DNA from: Lentzea indica
GTDB lineage: Bacteria > Actinomycetota > Actinomycetes > Mycobacteriales > Pseudonocardiaceae
Length of the DNA stretch: 45,704 nucleotides
Assembly (NCBI RefSeq): GCF_012184385.1
Contig: NZ_VSRL01000047.1
Coordinates: 1-45,704 of the forward strand
Direction of reading: 5' to 3'
The position numbers and the translations under genes are program-made. Below are positions 26,463 through 34,971 of this stretch, piece by piece (the stretch's first letter is position 1; each line of letters begins with the position of its first letter). A model generated the notes under the pieces. That model was given only the letters and a program-made list of their open reading frames with translations. It searched no databases and had not been told where the DNA came from.

Positions 26463-26583
26463 CTTCCGGATGAGCTCTGCAGGTGATGCTGAAGTTCGCT
26501 GACACGAACTGACCGCCGAAGTCCGGTGTGGCTGACATTGGCGGAGACCTGGTGCCGACTTTCACGGAGCTAGCCACGCGCCA

Positions 26584-26670
26584 GAGAACCACGTGTCAAG
26601 CGTGCTGCGAAAGCTGAGCCTGCGCGACCGCACGCAGCTCGCGTTGCTCGTCAGAGATCGATCCGCGTGA
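26584..26670 (+). pseudogene. End of a LuxR-type helix-turn-helix gene
   Basis: Twenty-eight codons read 'NHVSSVLRKLSLRDRTQLAL' and 'LVRDRSA' before a TGA at 26668. This is the recognition helix and last helix of a LuxR/FixJ DNA-binding domain ('VKxHVSxxLxKLxLRDRxQ'). Just upstream, 'ELA' in another frame (about 26566) fits the preceding helix, so a small deletion or shift lies between. The rest of the regulator is gone. No open frame leads into it. Confidence 0.6.
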
Positions 26671-26785
26671 TGTACCGGCGGGGGCGAGAACTCGACGAAA
26701 TCGGTGATCTTCCTGCTCCGGCACCACCATGATCTTGGTGGCAGGCTGTGCTGCGCAGTGGTTCCGCGCAGATCAACGCCGAGCG
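26671..26785. other. Short gap without a gene
   Basis: Between the LuxR relic and the 3' end of the XRE-fusion gene no start, terminator or family signature is seen. Confidence 0.4.
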
Positions 26786-28336
26786 TCAGGTGAAGCGGAG
26801 CAGCACCGGACGCCCGGTGATCTCCAGCGTGTCGCCGCCGCGAATGTGGCGGCTGGTGCGGTCGAGATGCTCGACGGAGCTGGTGTGCTCCGGCGCTGTG
26901 ATGGTCGCAGTGCCCTCATGCGTCCACCAGAGCTGGAACTCAGCGCCGTCGCGGTCGAACCGGCACTGCCACACGTTGTCCGCGAGCCCCGCGAACTGGC
27001 CGTGCCCGCACGAGTGCACGCGTGCGCCGCCGATCCAGCGTTGCAGCTCTTCGACGAACGTCGCTGCCTTGGTGGGCGGGCCTTCCTCCGCCTGGAGGAC
27101 GACGGGAACCTTGCTGGCGCCCCAGGAGTAGAAGTACATCCTGGCGAACTGCATGTGCAGGCCTGCCAGGTAGAACCGCACCGCGTAGTCGGCGCTGAGC
27201 TCCGGGTCGAGCTGCTTCTGCAGAGGGATGTCCAGGTTCGGCCCGGTGGACCACAGCGGCTTCTCACCGATCTGTATCCGGTGGAACGACCGTTCGAGCT
27301 CGATGTCGAGCTCGGTGACCTTCTCCGGCGGGTCGGCCGACTTCTGCTGGTACAGCTTGACGGCGGCGGCGTCACAGGGCCCGTAACCACCCAGCTCGCC
27401 GAACCGCTCCATGGTGCGACGGGCCGCGGGATCCCACAGCTCCCCCATGGACGGACACACCACGACGGCGCCGGGGTCGATCTCCCTGATCGCCGCGGCC
27501 GCCCGGCGCACCATCTCCACCATGGTCTCCAACGGACCGCTGTAGAAGGCTGGGTGGTTGGCCATGTCCCACAGTTCGTAGGCGTGGATTCGACCCCGGT
27601 AGCGGGAGGCCAGCGCGCGGACGAACCGATCCCAGTCCCGCAGGTCGTCGGGAGGAGCGGCACGGGAACCGTCGCCGTAGACGGTCACCGGCCCGGCTGG
27701 GCTGGCCCAGTCCGGCGTACCGCCGAAGGTGAACAACACAGCGCGCCCGTTGCGCTCCGCACCGGAGACCAACCTCTCCAGAGTCGACCAGTCGTGCCTG
27801 TCGCGGCTCGGCTGGATGTTGTGCCACAGCGTGCCGGAGTCCCACAGCCGCACCGACCCGATGGGGAACGTAGGCATCTTCCCCGTGGTGCTGTTGATGG
27901 TGGTCCCGAAGTACTCCGGCGGAATGCGCCGAGGCTGCGCCGACCACATCATCGACGCGATTTCCGTGCCGTTCGTCCTGACCGGCTCGTCCGACGTGAG
28001 CGAAAACGCCACGCCGACGGCCACCGCCACCACCACCGCGATGCCGGCCACCGTCATCTTCCTTCCCCGCCCAGGCCGCGGCTCCGGTAACCGGGGAGGC
28101 TCTTCCTGATCGGGTTGCCACAGCCGGTGAAGTGCGGCCAGATCCGCTTTGTCCGCACCGCAGGCCAAAGCCATCCGCTCGACGACGCCGAAGCTTCCCG
28201 GAACGCTCTGTCCGGTGAAATAACGGTGCACAGTGGACCGACTGAGATGCGTTCTCCTGCTGATTTGCTCGTAACTGCAGCCACGACGCTGTTTGAGCTC
28301 AGTCAGCAGATCCGCCACAGTGTGGCCTTCCGTCAA
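26786..28336 (-). CDS. XRE-type HTH, transmembrane and glycoside-hydrolase-fold fusion protein
   Basis: The TTG at 28336 has GGGGG 7 bases upstream; an ATG at 28363 and a GTG at 28375 are in-frame alternatives. Residues about 1-70 are an XRE helix-turn-helix ('SYEQISRRTHLSRSTVHRYFTG'). A Pro/Arg linker and one transmembrane helix (about 93-113) lead to a TIM-barrel-like domain related to GH39-type glycosidases: 'DWSTLERLVSGAERNGRAVLFTFGGTPDWAS', 'HAYELWDMANHP', 'GLHMQFARMYFYSWGASK'. The acid/base site, normally 'WNEPN', reads 'WDMAN' (about 256-260). The nucleophile site reads 'PLWSTGPNLD' without a Glu. The outer domain therefore looks catalytically dead and may sense a glycan and signal to the DNA-binding end. 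It diverges from a small secreted protein gene. Confidence 0.8.
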   Translation of the reverse strand: MTEGHTVADLLTELKQRRGCSYEQISRRTHLSRSTVHRYFTGQSVPGSFGVVERMALACGADKADLAALHRLWQPDQEEPPRLPEPRPGRGRKMTVAGIAVVVAVAVGVAFSLTSDEPVRTNGTEIASMMWSAQPRRIPPEYFGTTINSTTGKMPTFPIGSVRLWDSGTLWHNIQPSRDRHDWSTLERLVSGAERNGRAVLFTFGGTPDWASPAGPVTVYGDGSRAAPPDDLRDWDRFVRALASRYRGRIHAYELWDMANHPAFYSGPLETMVEMVRRAAAAIREIDPGAVVVCPSMGELWDPAARRTMERFGELGGYGPCDAAAVKLYQQKSADPPEKVTELDIELERSFHRIQIGEKPLWSTGPNLDIPLQKQLDPELSADYAVRFYLAGLHMQFARMYFYSWGASKVPVVLQAEEGPPTKAATFVEELQRWIGGARVHSCGHGQFAGLADNVWQCRFDRDGAEFQLWWTHEGTATITAPEHTSSVEHLDRTSRHIRGGDTLEITGRPVLLRFT

Positions 28337-28375
28337 CGTTGCACCCCCGACGTCGAAGAACATCCCCAATCCCAC

Positions 28376-28457
28376 TGTCCCACGAAACCCGTCCGTGCGT
28401 GTCCCAAATGTCCCAGAGGGTGACGTATCGCCAGGTCAAGCCCTGGTTCCTGTCCCA
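28376..28457. promoter_or_regulatory. Four TGTCCCA boxes in the divergent control region
   Basis: Identical TGTCCCA heptamers occur at 28376, 28400, 28409 and 28451, all in the same orientation, between the XRE-fusion gene and the secreted-protein gene. Four copies in 82 bases is far more than expected by chance. Their position suits an operator for the XRE protein controlling itself and its neighbour. No promoter -10 was identified with confidence. Confidence 0.5.
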
Positions 28458-28630
28458 GCTGTGTCAACTTGGGCCGATCACCTTGTGACACGTCCGCAAC
28501 CGCTGTGAGGCTTTGCCTGTCCAGTTCGACATGCAATGCAGGGGAGGGGAAATGTGATCATCTCTTGCCCGCGCTCCGGGCGCGCCGCAAGCCTCACAAA
28601 GACACCGGACACAGACACGGGGGGAACACC

Positions 28631-29041
28631 GTGAAGAACAGCGCACGCACAGTGCTGGCCACCATCGCGGCCGTCCTCACCTTTGGCGCCCTCACCGGCG
28701 CGGCCTCAGCCGACACCCGCGGGGGCACCCCTCACGGGTCGCACTGGTACATCGGGACCGGCAACGCCTACGGCGAGGTGGTCTGGCTCGACTACGACCA
28801 GAACAACTCGAACGACAAGGACGAACTGGTCCTTAAGGACGACATCTTCCCGTCCGGCTACTCCGTGCGCATGACGGTCGTCCACGACTCGTTCAAAAAG
28901 ACCGTCCGCGCCTACTCAGGCAACAGCGTCTCCGTGCAAATCCCCGGCCTTCACAAGGGCGAGAAGGCCAAGTTCAAGGCCTGCGCCTGGGACAACGACG
29001 ACGAGGTCACCTGCCGACCCTGGACCACCGTCACCGAATAA
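28631..29041 (+). CDS. Small secreted beta-rich protein
   Basis: A 136-residue protein from the GTG at 28631, which follows a GGGGGG box. 'MKNSARTVLATIAAVLTFGA' then 'LTGAASA' is a signal peptide ending before about residue 28. The mature 108 residues are rich in Asp, Asn, Tyr and Trp, with alternating strands ('HWYIGTGNAYGEVVWLDYDQ', 'GYSVRMTVVHDSFKKTVRAY', 'KAKFKACAWDNDDEVTCRPW') and two Cys near the end that may form a disulphide. It looks like a small immunoglobulin-like or lectin-like exported protein; I do not recognise the family. The divergent XRE-TM sensor and shared repeats suggest the sensor controls it. A strong hairpin lies 155 bases downstream. Confidence 0.75.
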   Translation: MKNSARTVLATIAAVLTFGALTGAASADTRGGTPHGSHWYIGTGNAYGEVVWLDYDQNNSNDKDELVLKDDIFPSGYSVRMTVVHDSFKKTVRAYSGNSVSVQIPGLHKGEKAKFKACAWDNDDEVTCRPWTTVTE

Positions 29042-29195
29042 AGGGAAAGCTGCGGCGGCGGGACGTTGCGGGTGGAGTGGCAGGACGGCGCGCGGCCCCG
29101 GCACGGCTTGACCCGGTCAGCCCCCCGGCCAGGCGGCGTTGCCACATGAGTATCTTCCCCGCGGCAACACTTCCCCGCCGCCGCGCCCAGTCCAA

Positions 29196-29226
29196 GGGGC
29201 CGCGCACCAATCCGGTGCGCGGCCCC
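29196..29226. terminator. Strong bidirectional hairpin terminator
   Basis: GGGGCCGCGCACC and GGTGCGCGGCCCC form a perfect 13-base stem around the loop AATCC. It lies 154 bases after the secreted-protein gene and 16 bases after the stop of the small ORF on the opposite strand, so it can end transcription from both sides. Confidence 0.8.
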
Positions 29227-29242
29227 TGTCGGCCCTGAAGTC

Positions 29243-29461
29243 CTAGCCCAGGCACCAGGGAACAAGGTTACCGACATCGACGATGGATTGGCCCGCCAGG
29301 AATTTTTGTCCTTTGTGGACGAGGTCGTGCAAGATCCAACAAGTCTCCGAGGGCACTCCATGCCGCCGAGTGGGCCTGCAAACCTGGCAAGCGTAGGTCT
29401 CACAGGCTGCGAACATGACGTTCCCCCAACCAATCTGAGCGGTCGGTTCCGGCGTGTTCAT
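29243..29461 (-). CDS. Small Cys-rich ORF ending at the bidirectional terminator
   Basis: A 72-residue frame from the ATG at 29461 (a GTG at 29476 is possible). It reads 'FAACETYACQVCRPTRRHG', 'ETCWILHDLVHKGQKFLAG' and ends 'NLVPWCLG'. Five Cys and several Trp/His in a short chain suggest a metal-binding or disulphide-linked peptide, possibly modified. Support comes from the strong hairpin just after its stop and from sensible codon use; the ribosome site is weak. No family is recognised, and no modifying enzyme gene is adjacent. Confidence 0.4.
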   Translation of the reverse strand: MNTPEPTAQIGWGNVMFAACETYACQVCRPTRRHGVPSETCWILHDLVHKGQKFLAGQSIVDVGNLVPWCLG

Positions 29462-29476
29462 CGCCCTGCGCCTCAC

Positions 29477-29943
29477 CTGGGGCGACCACGCTGGTACGTC
29501 GTCGGGATTCTGTTGACCTTGACCCTGCTCGCTGTCCGCTGGGTCGAGGCTTATAGGCGCGTCCGCAGCCGTCTGCTCGCTGGACCGCAGGCGGCATCGA
29601 GGTCGGTTGTCTCCTGCTCACCTGCGGCGAGGCCGGCATGCCGAACCCACCAGAGGAGATGGCTCGCCTGCGCGTCGCCTAGAAGTCGCGCGGTCGCTCT
29701 TCTTTGACTCCGAGGTTGCCTTGACTGCGATGGTCACCGTCGCCACTTGCGGCGGTGCGATCATCTGACGCAACTGGTCAGATTGGCCAAGATCGGGGTC
29801 ATCGAGCTAGCACAGACCAACGGGCAGTGGTTGGCCGCCATGCGCGCCCCTGTACGCCGAAAATGAGACCGGGCAGACGTGCCTGGCAGAAACCCGCACC
29901 CCAAACGGCTGTGCTGTGTACTCGTCGCCGACGCCAGATGGCC
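29477..29943. other. Intergenic stretch without a supported gene
   Basis: Open frames here have poor codon bias and no ribosome sites. A short plus-strand hydrophobic run near 29510-29545 (encoding 'VVGILLTLTLLAV') is not part of a convincing gene. No hairpin or repeat was noticed. Confidence 0.4.
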
Positions 29944-31194
29944 TCACCCGTGGGGCGCGCCCACGCGTCGCTCGTGCGCGGCTAACCGCAGCATAGGGAC
30001 CCACAGCGCCCTGTCCAGCGCCCCGAGAAGGTAGTCCTCCGGCAGAGGCACGCGCGGTAATGCAAAGTAGGTGGGCTCCCAGTCTTTGGTGAAGTGGATG
30101 ATTCCCCGCACCAGGGAGGGCATCTGCCGGTCGGCGGGCGGGTCGGGCAGTTCGGGCGGTGTCCACCGATGACCGGTCGTGCGCCACAGCTCGTCGGCTT
30201 GTGCGTGTAACTCGCGCCGGGCTGTCTCGCGGAACTTCCCGTACTCGGCTCGCTTCATGGGGTTCACCAGTACCAGCCGCTCTGGTGGTAGTACCCGCAT
30301 CGACTCGCCCAGCTCCCACAACGTGCCTGGGCCCCGGCCGAGGACCAGGACCACCAGTCGCGCGTCGCGCACCAGAGTGCGCACCGGCTCCTGCCAGTCG
30401 TGGGGCAGGTACATCCGCAGGATGCCGATGTTCGGCGCTAGCTCGCCCGGCATGCCCACCGCGACCACGGGTCCGGCCCATCCCAGCGCGGCGGCAATCC
30501 GCTCTTCTTCACTGCGGCCCAATAGGAACCATGCCCGAACCAGCGCGCCGAGTCCTGGCGTGCGGTGCGGTTTTGCCAACCTCGGGTCGTCGCTGAAGTT
30601 GCGCAGGAACAACACGTACGAGCCCGCCGGCAGTGGCGTGAAAGTAGGCATGACGCCGGCGCTGTGCCGCACGGCGCGGTTAAGCATCTTGTTGCCGGTG
30701 AAGTTCCAAAAGACACCTAACAGGGCCAGTCCGGCGCGCAAGGACCACTGTCCCAGCGGGCTCAGGCTCTCGGGTGGGGGCAGGAAGCAGGCACTGATAG
30801 CGAACGCCCCGCCACAGCAGCGGAACATGCCCGCCGCGCGCATCCACCGGACCTGCTCGGGGGTGCCCCTCTGCACGAGCTCGCCGAACACCGGTTCCTG
30901 GTGGCCGTCGTCACCATGCTGGCGCTGGTAGTCGCTCAGTCGGGACAGCGCCAACTGCCCGTACCAGCGCCGCTCCTCGGCTCGGCGGAACAGGAGAGCA
31001 CCGACGACCATGCAACCCATCACGCTGAACAACTGTTGGGACGCCGGCGCCAAATCCACCACCGATCCCATCTCCAGGTAACCGAGCAGCGTCAGGAGCG
31101 CTCCCAGCACACAGAAGAACGTGCCGTGGTACAGCGTGTACACGCCTGCAGCCTGGAGGTCTGAGGGCAGATGATGGTCTTCCCACTTCTTCAC
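29944..31194 (-). CDS. Four-helix membrane protein with an FLRxFxDD-type cytoplasmic domain
   Basis: A 416-residue protein. The GTG at 31194 is chosen since GGAGGG lies 9 bases upstream; the ATG at 31203 sits directly on that box. Four hydrophobic helices (about 20-42, 53-70, 120-140 and 150-165) precede a cytoplasmic domain beginning 'AGSYVLFLRNFSDDPRLAKP' (about 190). This is followed by 'EEERIAAALGWAGPVVAVGMPGE', 'RMYLPHDWQEPVRTLVRDARLVVLVLGRGPGTLWELGESM' and 'PPERLVLVNP'. The alternating strands and the conserved Trp-Glu after a Gly-rich turn recall a TIR- or SLOG-like Rossmannoid nucleotide-binding fold; this is inference. Its neighbours give no clue. It could be a membrane-bound sensor or effector. 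Confidence 0.7.
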   Translation of the reverse strand: MKKWEDHHLPSDLQAAGVYTLYHGTFFCVLGALLTLLGYLEMGSVVDLAPASQQLFSVMGCMVVGALLFRRAEERRWYGQLALSRLSDYQRQHGDDGHQEPVFGELVQRGTPEQVRWMRAAGMFRCCGGAFAISACFLPPPESLSPLGQWSLRAGLALLGVFWNFTGNKMLNRAVRHSAGVMPTFTPLPAGSYVLFLRNFSDDPRLAKPHRTPGLGALVRAWFLLGRSEEERIAAALGWAGPVVAVGMPGELAPNIGILRMYLPHDWQEPVRTLVRDARLVVLVLGRGPGTLWELGESMRVLPPERLVLVNPMKRAEYGKFRETARRELHAQADELWRTTGHRWTPPELPDPPADRQMPSLVRGIIHFTKDWEPTYFALPRVPLPEDYLLGALDRALWVPMLRLAAHERRVGAPHG

Positions 31195-31203
31195 CGCGCA
31201 CAT

Positions 31204-31623
31204 CCCTCCGTAACCGCCGTTTCACATCAATCACGCTGACATCAATGACACACGCTGGCCCGGTTGCCGCCGTGCACAGCCCGGACGGATCACGCGTGCT
31301 GCTAGCCCCGAGCCTCAACGCCCGCCGGTAGGACCTGGTTGCTCCCGGCTTTGCGGCTTCCGGCGGCGGACGCGCAGGTAAATGCGAACGCATTGCCACC
31401 GCCAAGGTTCGCCAAGAAATGGCGCGACAATAGTCATAATGACCCCTTTTACATGCTTTTATCAGTACGCGCATCCCAGCTGTGTCGACGCGGAGGCGAC
31501 ACCCTGGCCTGCATGCGTCCATGCCACACCCTTTGACTTTCCCTTTTCGGGGCAGTCTCCTTGTTATGCCACTGGCACTCGACGAGGGTTGCAGCCTGGC
31601 GTTGCTTTTTCGTTGTTTCAGCG
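31204..31623. other. AT-richer intergenic region before the SARP gene
   Basis: This gap, especially 31380-31600, is clearly richer in A and T than its surroundings. It has no credible gene. It holds the back-to-back control regions of the membrane protein gene and the SARP gene. A GC drop of this kind can also mark a foreign insertion point. Confidence 0.45.
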
Positions 31624-31652
31624 TTGCGCAGGCGCAAGACATGCGCTATAAC
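31624..31652 (+). promoter_or_regulatory. Likely sigma-70-type promoter of the SARP gene
   Basis: TTGCGC at 31624-31629 and TATAAC at 31647-31652 are separated by 17 bases, the optimal spacing. The ATG at 31682 is 30 bases downstream of the -10, with an AAGGGAA ribosome box between. Confidence 0.5.
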
Positions 31653-31681
31653 GGCATGGAGATTCCACGCCAAGGGAACAT

Positions 31682-34576
31682 ATGCGAGTCGAGTTCGAAT
31701 TTCTCGGTGACGTCCGAGCCAAGTTCAACGGTGTACCGATTGACCTCGGACCGGTCCGGCGACGTTGCGTTTTCGTCGCGCTCCTAGTGGACGCCGGCAA
31801 CGGGGTGTCGATGGACCAGCTCGCCTACCGGGTGTGGGGTGACAGTGTCCCCACTGGAGCGTCCGGCACCCTGCGCGCGCACATCAGTCGCCTTAGGCAT
31901 GCTTTCGCCAACACCAACATCCAGATAGCACGCACCTCGGCTGGCTACCTCCTGCGTGCCGATGCGGCCGAAATGGACTTGGACGTCTTTCGGGGTCTGG
32001 TTGCCGAAGCCAGGGCCCTGCAGGACGATCGTCATGCGGCCCGGCTGTTTGAACGCGCCTTGAGCCTCTGGCGGGGCGAGCCTTTCCACGGCCTGGACAG
32101 CACCTGGCTCCACGAATTCCGACTCGCCCTGGCAGCCGAGCACCTCGCTGCACGACTGGACCGCTACGACGTCGAGCTCAGGCTCGGCAGACATGCGGCC
32201 TCACTGGCCTCGCTACGGGCCGACATCAACGCTCATCCCCTGAATGAAAGGCTCGCCGGCCAGTACATGACCGCGCTGTGCCGCTGCGGTCGGCAGGCCG
32301 ATGCGCTTCGACACTACGAGCTCATTCGAGTTCGCCTTGCCGAGGAGCTGGGGGTCGATCCGAACCCTGTGCTGCAAGGGCTTCATCGCCATGTCCTGTC
32401 CGGCGATCCGGACACTCATTCATCGCCCCGCACGTCCACAGCCGGGTTCGGCTGTCACCTTCCGCCCGCGGTGCCGGACTTCGTCGGACGATCAACCGAG
32501 ATTTCTCACGTGGTCGCCGAGTTGACCGCCGATCGAGCAGCCACGCCCATCGTCTTGTTGTGCGGTCCAGGAGGCGTCGGAAAGAGCACCCTGGCGATCA
32601 TCGTGGCGCACCGCATGCGGGCTGGATATCCGGACGGCCAGCTGTTCGTGCATCTGAGCCGGGACGTCAACATGTTCGACGTCGAAGGCACGTTGCTGTT
32701 GCAGTGCGGTGTGCAACCTGCGGCGCTGCCAGCAGAGCCCGCGGCCCGCAGAGCGCTGCTGCGCACGAATCTCACCGACCGCCGCGTCCTGGTGGTGCTC
32801 GACAACGCCCAAACCATCAGCCAGATCACGGACGTGCTCCCAGGGTCCTCAACCTGCGCGGTGGTCATCACCAGCCGATCGATGTTGCCCACCTTGCCGG
32901 TGTCGCGCCGTGTCTGTCTGGAACCACTCTCAGCCTCGGACGCCACGGAGCTGCTCGCGCGACTTGCCGGACGGCACCGCGCCGCAGCCGAGCCCCAGGC
33001 CGTGGACACCATCACCGCAGCCTGCGACCACTTGCCCCTGGCCATTCGCATCGCCGGAGCCCGCTTGGCGGCGATGCCGAGGACCTCGTTGACCTCCCTA
33101 GCCGATCGACTGCGCGACAGTGCTGTCCGTCTCGACGAGCTGGACATCGACGGCGTTTCCGTCCGCGGTGTGATCGAAGTGAGTCACGCCGGTCTGCAGG
33201 CTGCGGACCAACAGGCGCTTCAGTGGATCGCAACCGTGCTGGGCCACAGATTCACGCACTGGCAACTGGAGGCGCTCAGCGGTCGACGGGACACGAGGCG
33301 GCAGCTCGAACGCCTTGTCTCGGCCAGCATCGTGACCCCTTTCGGACTCGATCCCACCGGTGAGCAGCAATTCGGGCTTCACGATCTCATCGGCCTGTAC
33401 GTCCGTGAGGTCGCGGGCGATCTGCCGCCCGACACACGGCGCCATGGCCTTCGTCGGTTGCTCGATGCCCTGCTGCAGATCGCAACAGCCGCTCACCAGC
33501 GCGTCCCCAATCGCACGCGCTTCGCGCTTCCATTCGAATACCGCCAGATTCAGGGCGCGCTTCCTGACAGCACCGTCGACCGGATTCTGAGCCGGCCACT
33601 GGTGTGGGAGTCCAGCTATCGCGAACTCGTCACCTCACTCGTGCCACAAGCGTGCGCCCAAGGCTGGCACACCGACGCATTGCAGCTCTGGGAACTGACC
33701 TCGGTACCAAGCACTCCCGACGGCGTAGCCATCACTGAAATTCTCAGGGATGCTGCACAAACCGCCGGCGACGAGGCCCTCATGTACCGGGCCGAGTACA
33801 TCCGAGCCACGATCCTGATCTACAGCAGCCTTGACGAGGCGACGGCATCGTTCACGCGCTGCGTCAAGGGGTTCGAGCGCCTCGGCCATTGCCGTGAACT
33901 CGGGTATGGCCTCACCAGGCTTGCCTATTGCCGTGATCAACTAGGCCACTACGAGCTCGTGATGGCGCCGGCCACACGAGCGCTCGACATCGCACGGCGC
34001 ATCGGCGACGGGCACCTCGAACACATCGCGCTCGCCGAAGTAGGTCAGGCTTTAGCGCGCGATGGCCAATTCGAGCAAGCACGCGACATGCTCGAGTACG
34101 GTCTCCGCGAGGCCAAACGCGTCGACGACGCGATCGGACTTCGCACTCTCCTCAGCCGAATGTCGGCGGTAGCTCTTACCTCCGGGGACCACGAGCGAGC
34201 CTGGTCACACGCGTCGGAGTGGCTTGCGGTGCAGTCAGAGTCCGAATCGCCGTTCAAGTTCGCGCTGGCGAAACTGGCGGCGGGCCGCGCTGCTCTTGGC
34301 GTCAACCGCACAGCCGCCGCAATGGCAGAAATCGCCGAGGCCGCTCGCATCCTCGCTGACCTCGGCAACCGTGCGGGGCAGGCACAGGCAGCCCACGAGC
34401 TCGGCCGCGCATACCTCCGCTGTGGTGATGACCTCACCGCAGCGGTGCTACTGGCGCGAGCTGCGGACGAACTGCACGACATCGGCGCAGTGACCGCCAG
34501 TGCCGAGGTTCGACAGCAGTTAACCAAGATCGACGTCGCACTGAAGCAGGAACCTGCGGATCGCTATGGAGTCTGA
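31682..34576 (+). CDS. AfsR/SARP-family regulator: winged helix, BTAD, NB-ARC, TPR
   Basis: A 964-residue regulator with the full AfsR layout. Residues 1-92 form an OmpR-type winged helix ('LAYRVWGDSVPTGASGTLRAHISRLR'). Residues 97-240 are the BTAD ('RGEPFHGL', 'NERLAGQYMTALCRCGRQADALRHYELIRVRLAEELGVDP'). Residues about 265-560 are an NB-ARC ATPase with Walker A 'GPGGVGKS' (295-302), Walker B 'RRVLVVLDNAQ' and 'VVITSRSMLPTLP'. The rest is TPR repeats ('LEHIALAEVGQALARDGQFEQARDMLEYGL'). Proteins of this type activate secondary-metabolite or developmental genes, with ATP and TPR binding controlling the switch. No biosynthetic cluster is adjacent, so it may be pleiotropic or control the nearby island. 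The gene is intact. Confidence 0.92.
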   Translation: MRVEFEFLGDVRAKFNGVPIDLGPVRRRCVFVALLVDAGNGVSMDQLAYRVWGDSVPTGASGTLRAHISRLRHAFANTNIQIARTSAGYLLRADAAEMDLDVFRGLVAEARALQDDRHAARLFERALSLWRGEPFHGLDSTWLHEFRLALAAEHLAARLDRYDVELRLGRHAASLASLRADINAHPLNERLAGQYMTALCRCGRQADALRHYELIRVRLAEELGVDPNPVLQGLHRHVLSGDPDTHSSPRTSTAGFGCHLPPAVPDFVGRSTEISHVVAELTADRAATPIVLLCGPGGVGKSTLAIIVAHRMRAGYPDGQLFVHLSRDVNMFDVEGTLLLQCGVQPAALPAEPAARRALLRTNLTDRRVLVVLDNAQTISQITDVLPGSSTCAVVITSRSMLPTLPVSRRVCLEPLSASDATELLARLAGRHRAAAEPQAVDTITAACDHLPLAIRIAGARLAAMPRTSLTSLADRLRDSAVRLDELDIDGVSVRGVIEVSHAGLQAADQQALQWIATVLGHRFTHWQLEALSGRRDTRRQLERLVSASIVTPFGLDPTGEQQFGLHDLIGLYVREVAGDLPPDTRRHGLRRLLDALLQIATAAHQRVPNRTRFALPFEYRQIQGALPDSTVDRILSRPLVWESSYRELVTSLVPQACAQGWHTDALQLWELTSVPSTPDGVAITEILRDAAQTAGDEALMYRAEYIRATILIYSSLDEATASFTRCVKGFERLGHCRELGYGLTRLAYCRDQLGHYELVMAPATRALDIARRIGDGHLEHIALAEVGQALARDGQFEQARDMLEYGLREAKRVDDAIGLRTLLSRMSAVALTSGDHERAWSHASEWLAVQSESESPFKFALAKLAAGRAALGVNRTAAAMAEIAEAARILADLGNRAGQAQAAHELGRAYLRCGDDLTAAVLLARAADELHDIGAVTASAEVRQQLTKIDVALKQEPADRYGV

Positions 34577-34609
34577 AGTAGACGAACATGCTGACGATCG
34601 AGTGCAGCG

Positions 34610-34931
34610 ATCTCCTCAAGCGCAGCACCAGGAACGTCACGAAGCCGGGCACCACCGCGAGCGCCGCCGTGAAGACCCCGAACACCACGAGCGAGACGAT
34701 CAACGCCCGCTTGCGGCCGAAGTTGTCGGCCAGCCAGCCGACGGTCACGCTGCTCACTCCGATGCCGAGCAGCGTCGCCGTGGCGAGCAGGCCGCTCTGC
34801 GTGGTCGTCAGCCCCAGCTCGGCGCGAATGGCAGGCAACGTGAACGACAGCAGCAAGATCTCCACCGCGTCGAACATGTAGGCCACGAACGAACCTACGA
34901 GCACCACCCACCTGGTGGAACCGCCACTCAT
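34610..34931 (-). pseudogene. N-terminal fragment of an MFS transporter
   Basis: The ATG at 34931 has an AAAGGA box 9 bases upstream. The frame reads three or four membrane helices of a major facilitator: 'VVLVGSFVAYMFDAVEILLL', 'TTTQSGLLATATLLGIGVSS', the loop motif 'VGWLADNFGRKRALI' and 'FTAALAVVPGFVTFLVLR'. The motif is the classic MFS A-motif (G-x-L-A-D-x-x-G-R-K). At about 34610 the homology ends in unrelated sequence ('LRRSLHSIV'), which then runs antisense into the SARP gene. About 105 of about 430 residues remain. Transport of aromatic acids or small organics was likely, judged from motif style only. Confidence 0.75.
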
Positions 34932-34960
34932 GCGAACCAGTCCTTTCGGAAAACCGATCG

Positions 34961-34971
34961 GACCTTAGGTC
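34961..34971. promoter_or_regulatory. Short palindrome upstream of the truncated MFS gene
   Basis: GACCTTAGGTC is a perfect 5+1+5 dyad, 30 bases upstream of the MFS start and about 100 upstream of the GNAT start. A nearby CCGATCGG palindrome (34954-34961) abuts it. Such paired dyads suit a MarR- or TetR-type repressor, but no such gene is present. Confidence 0.3.
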
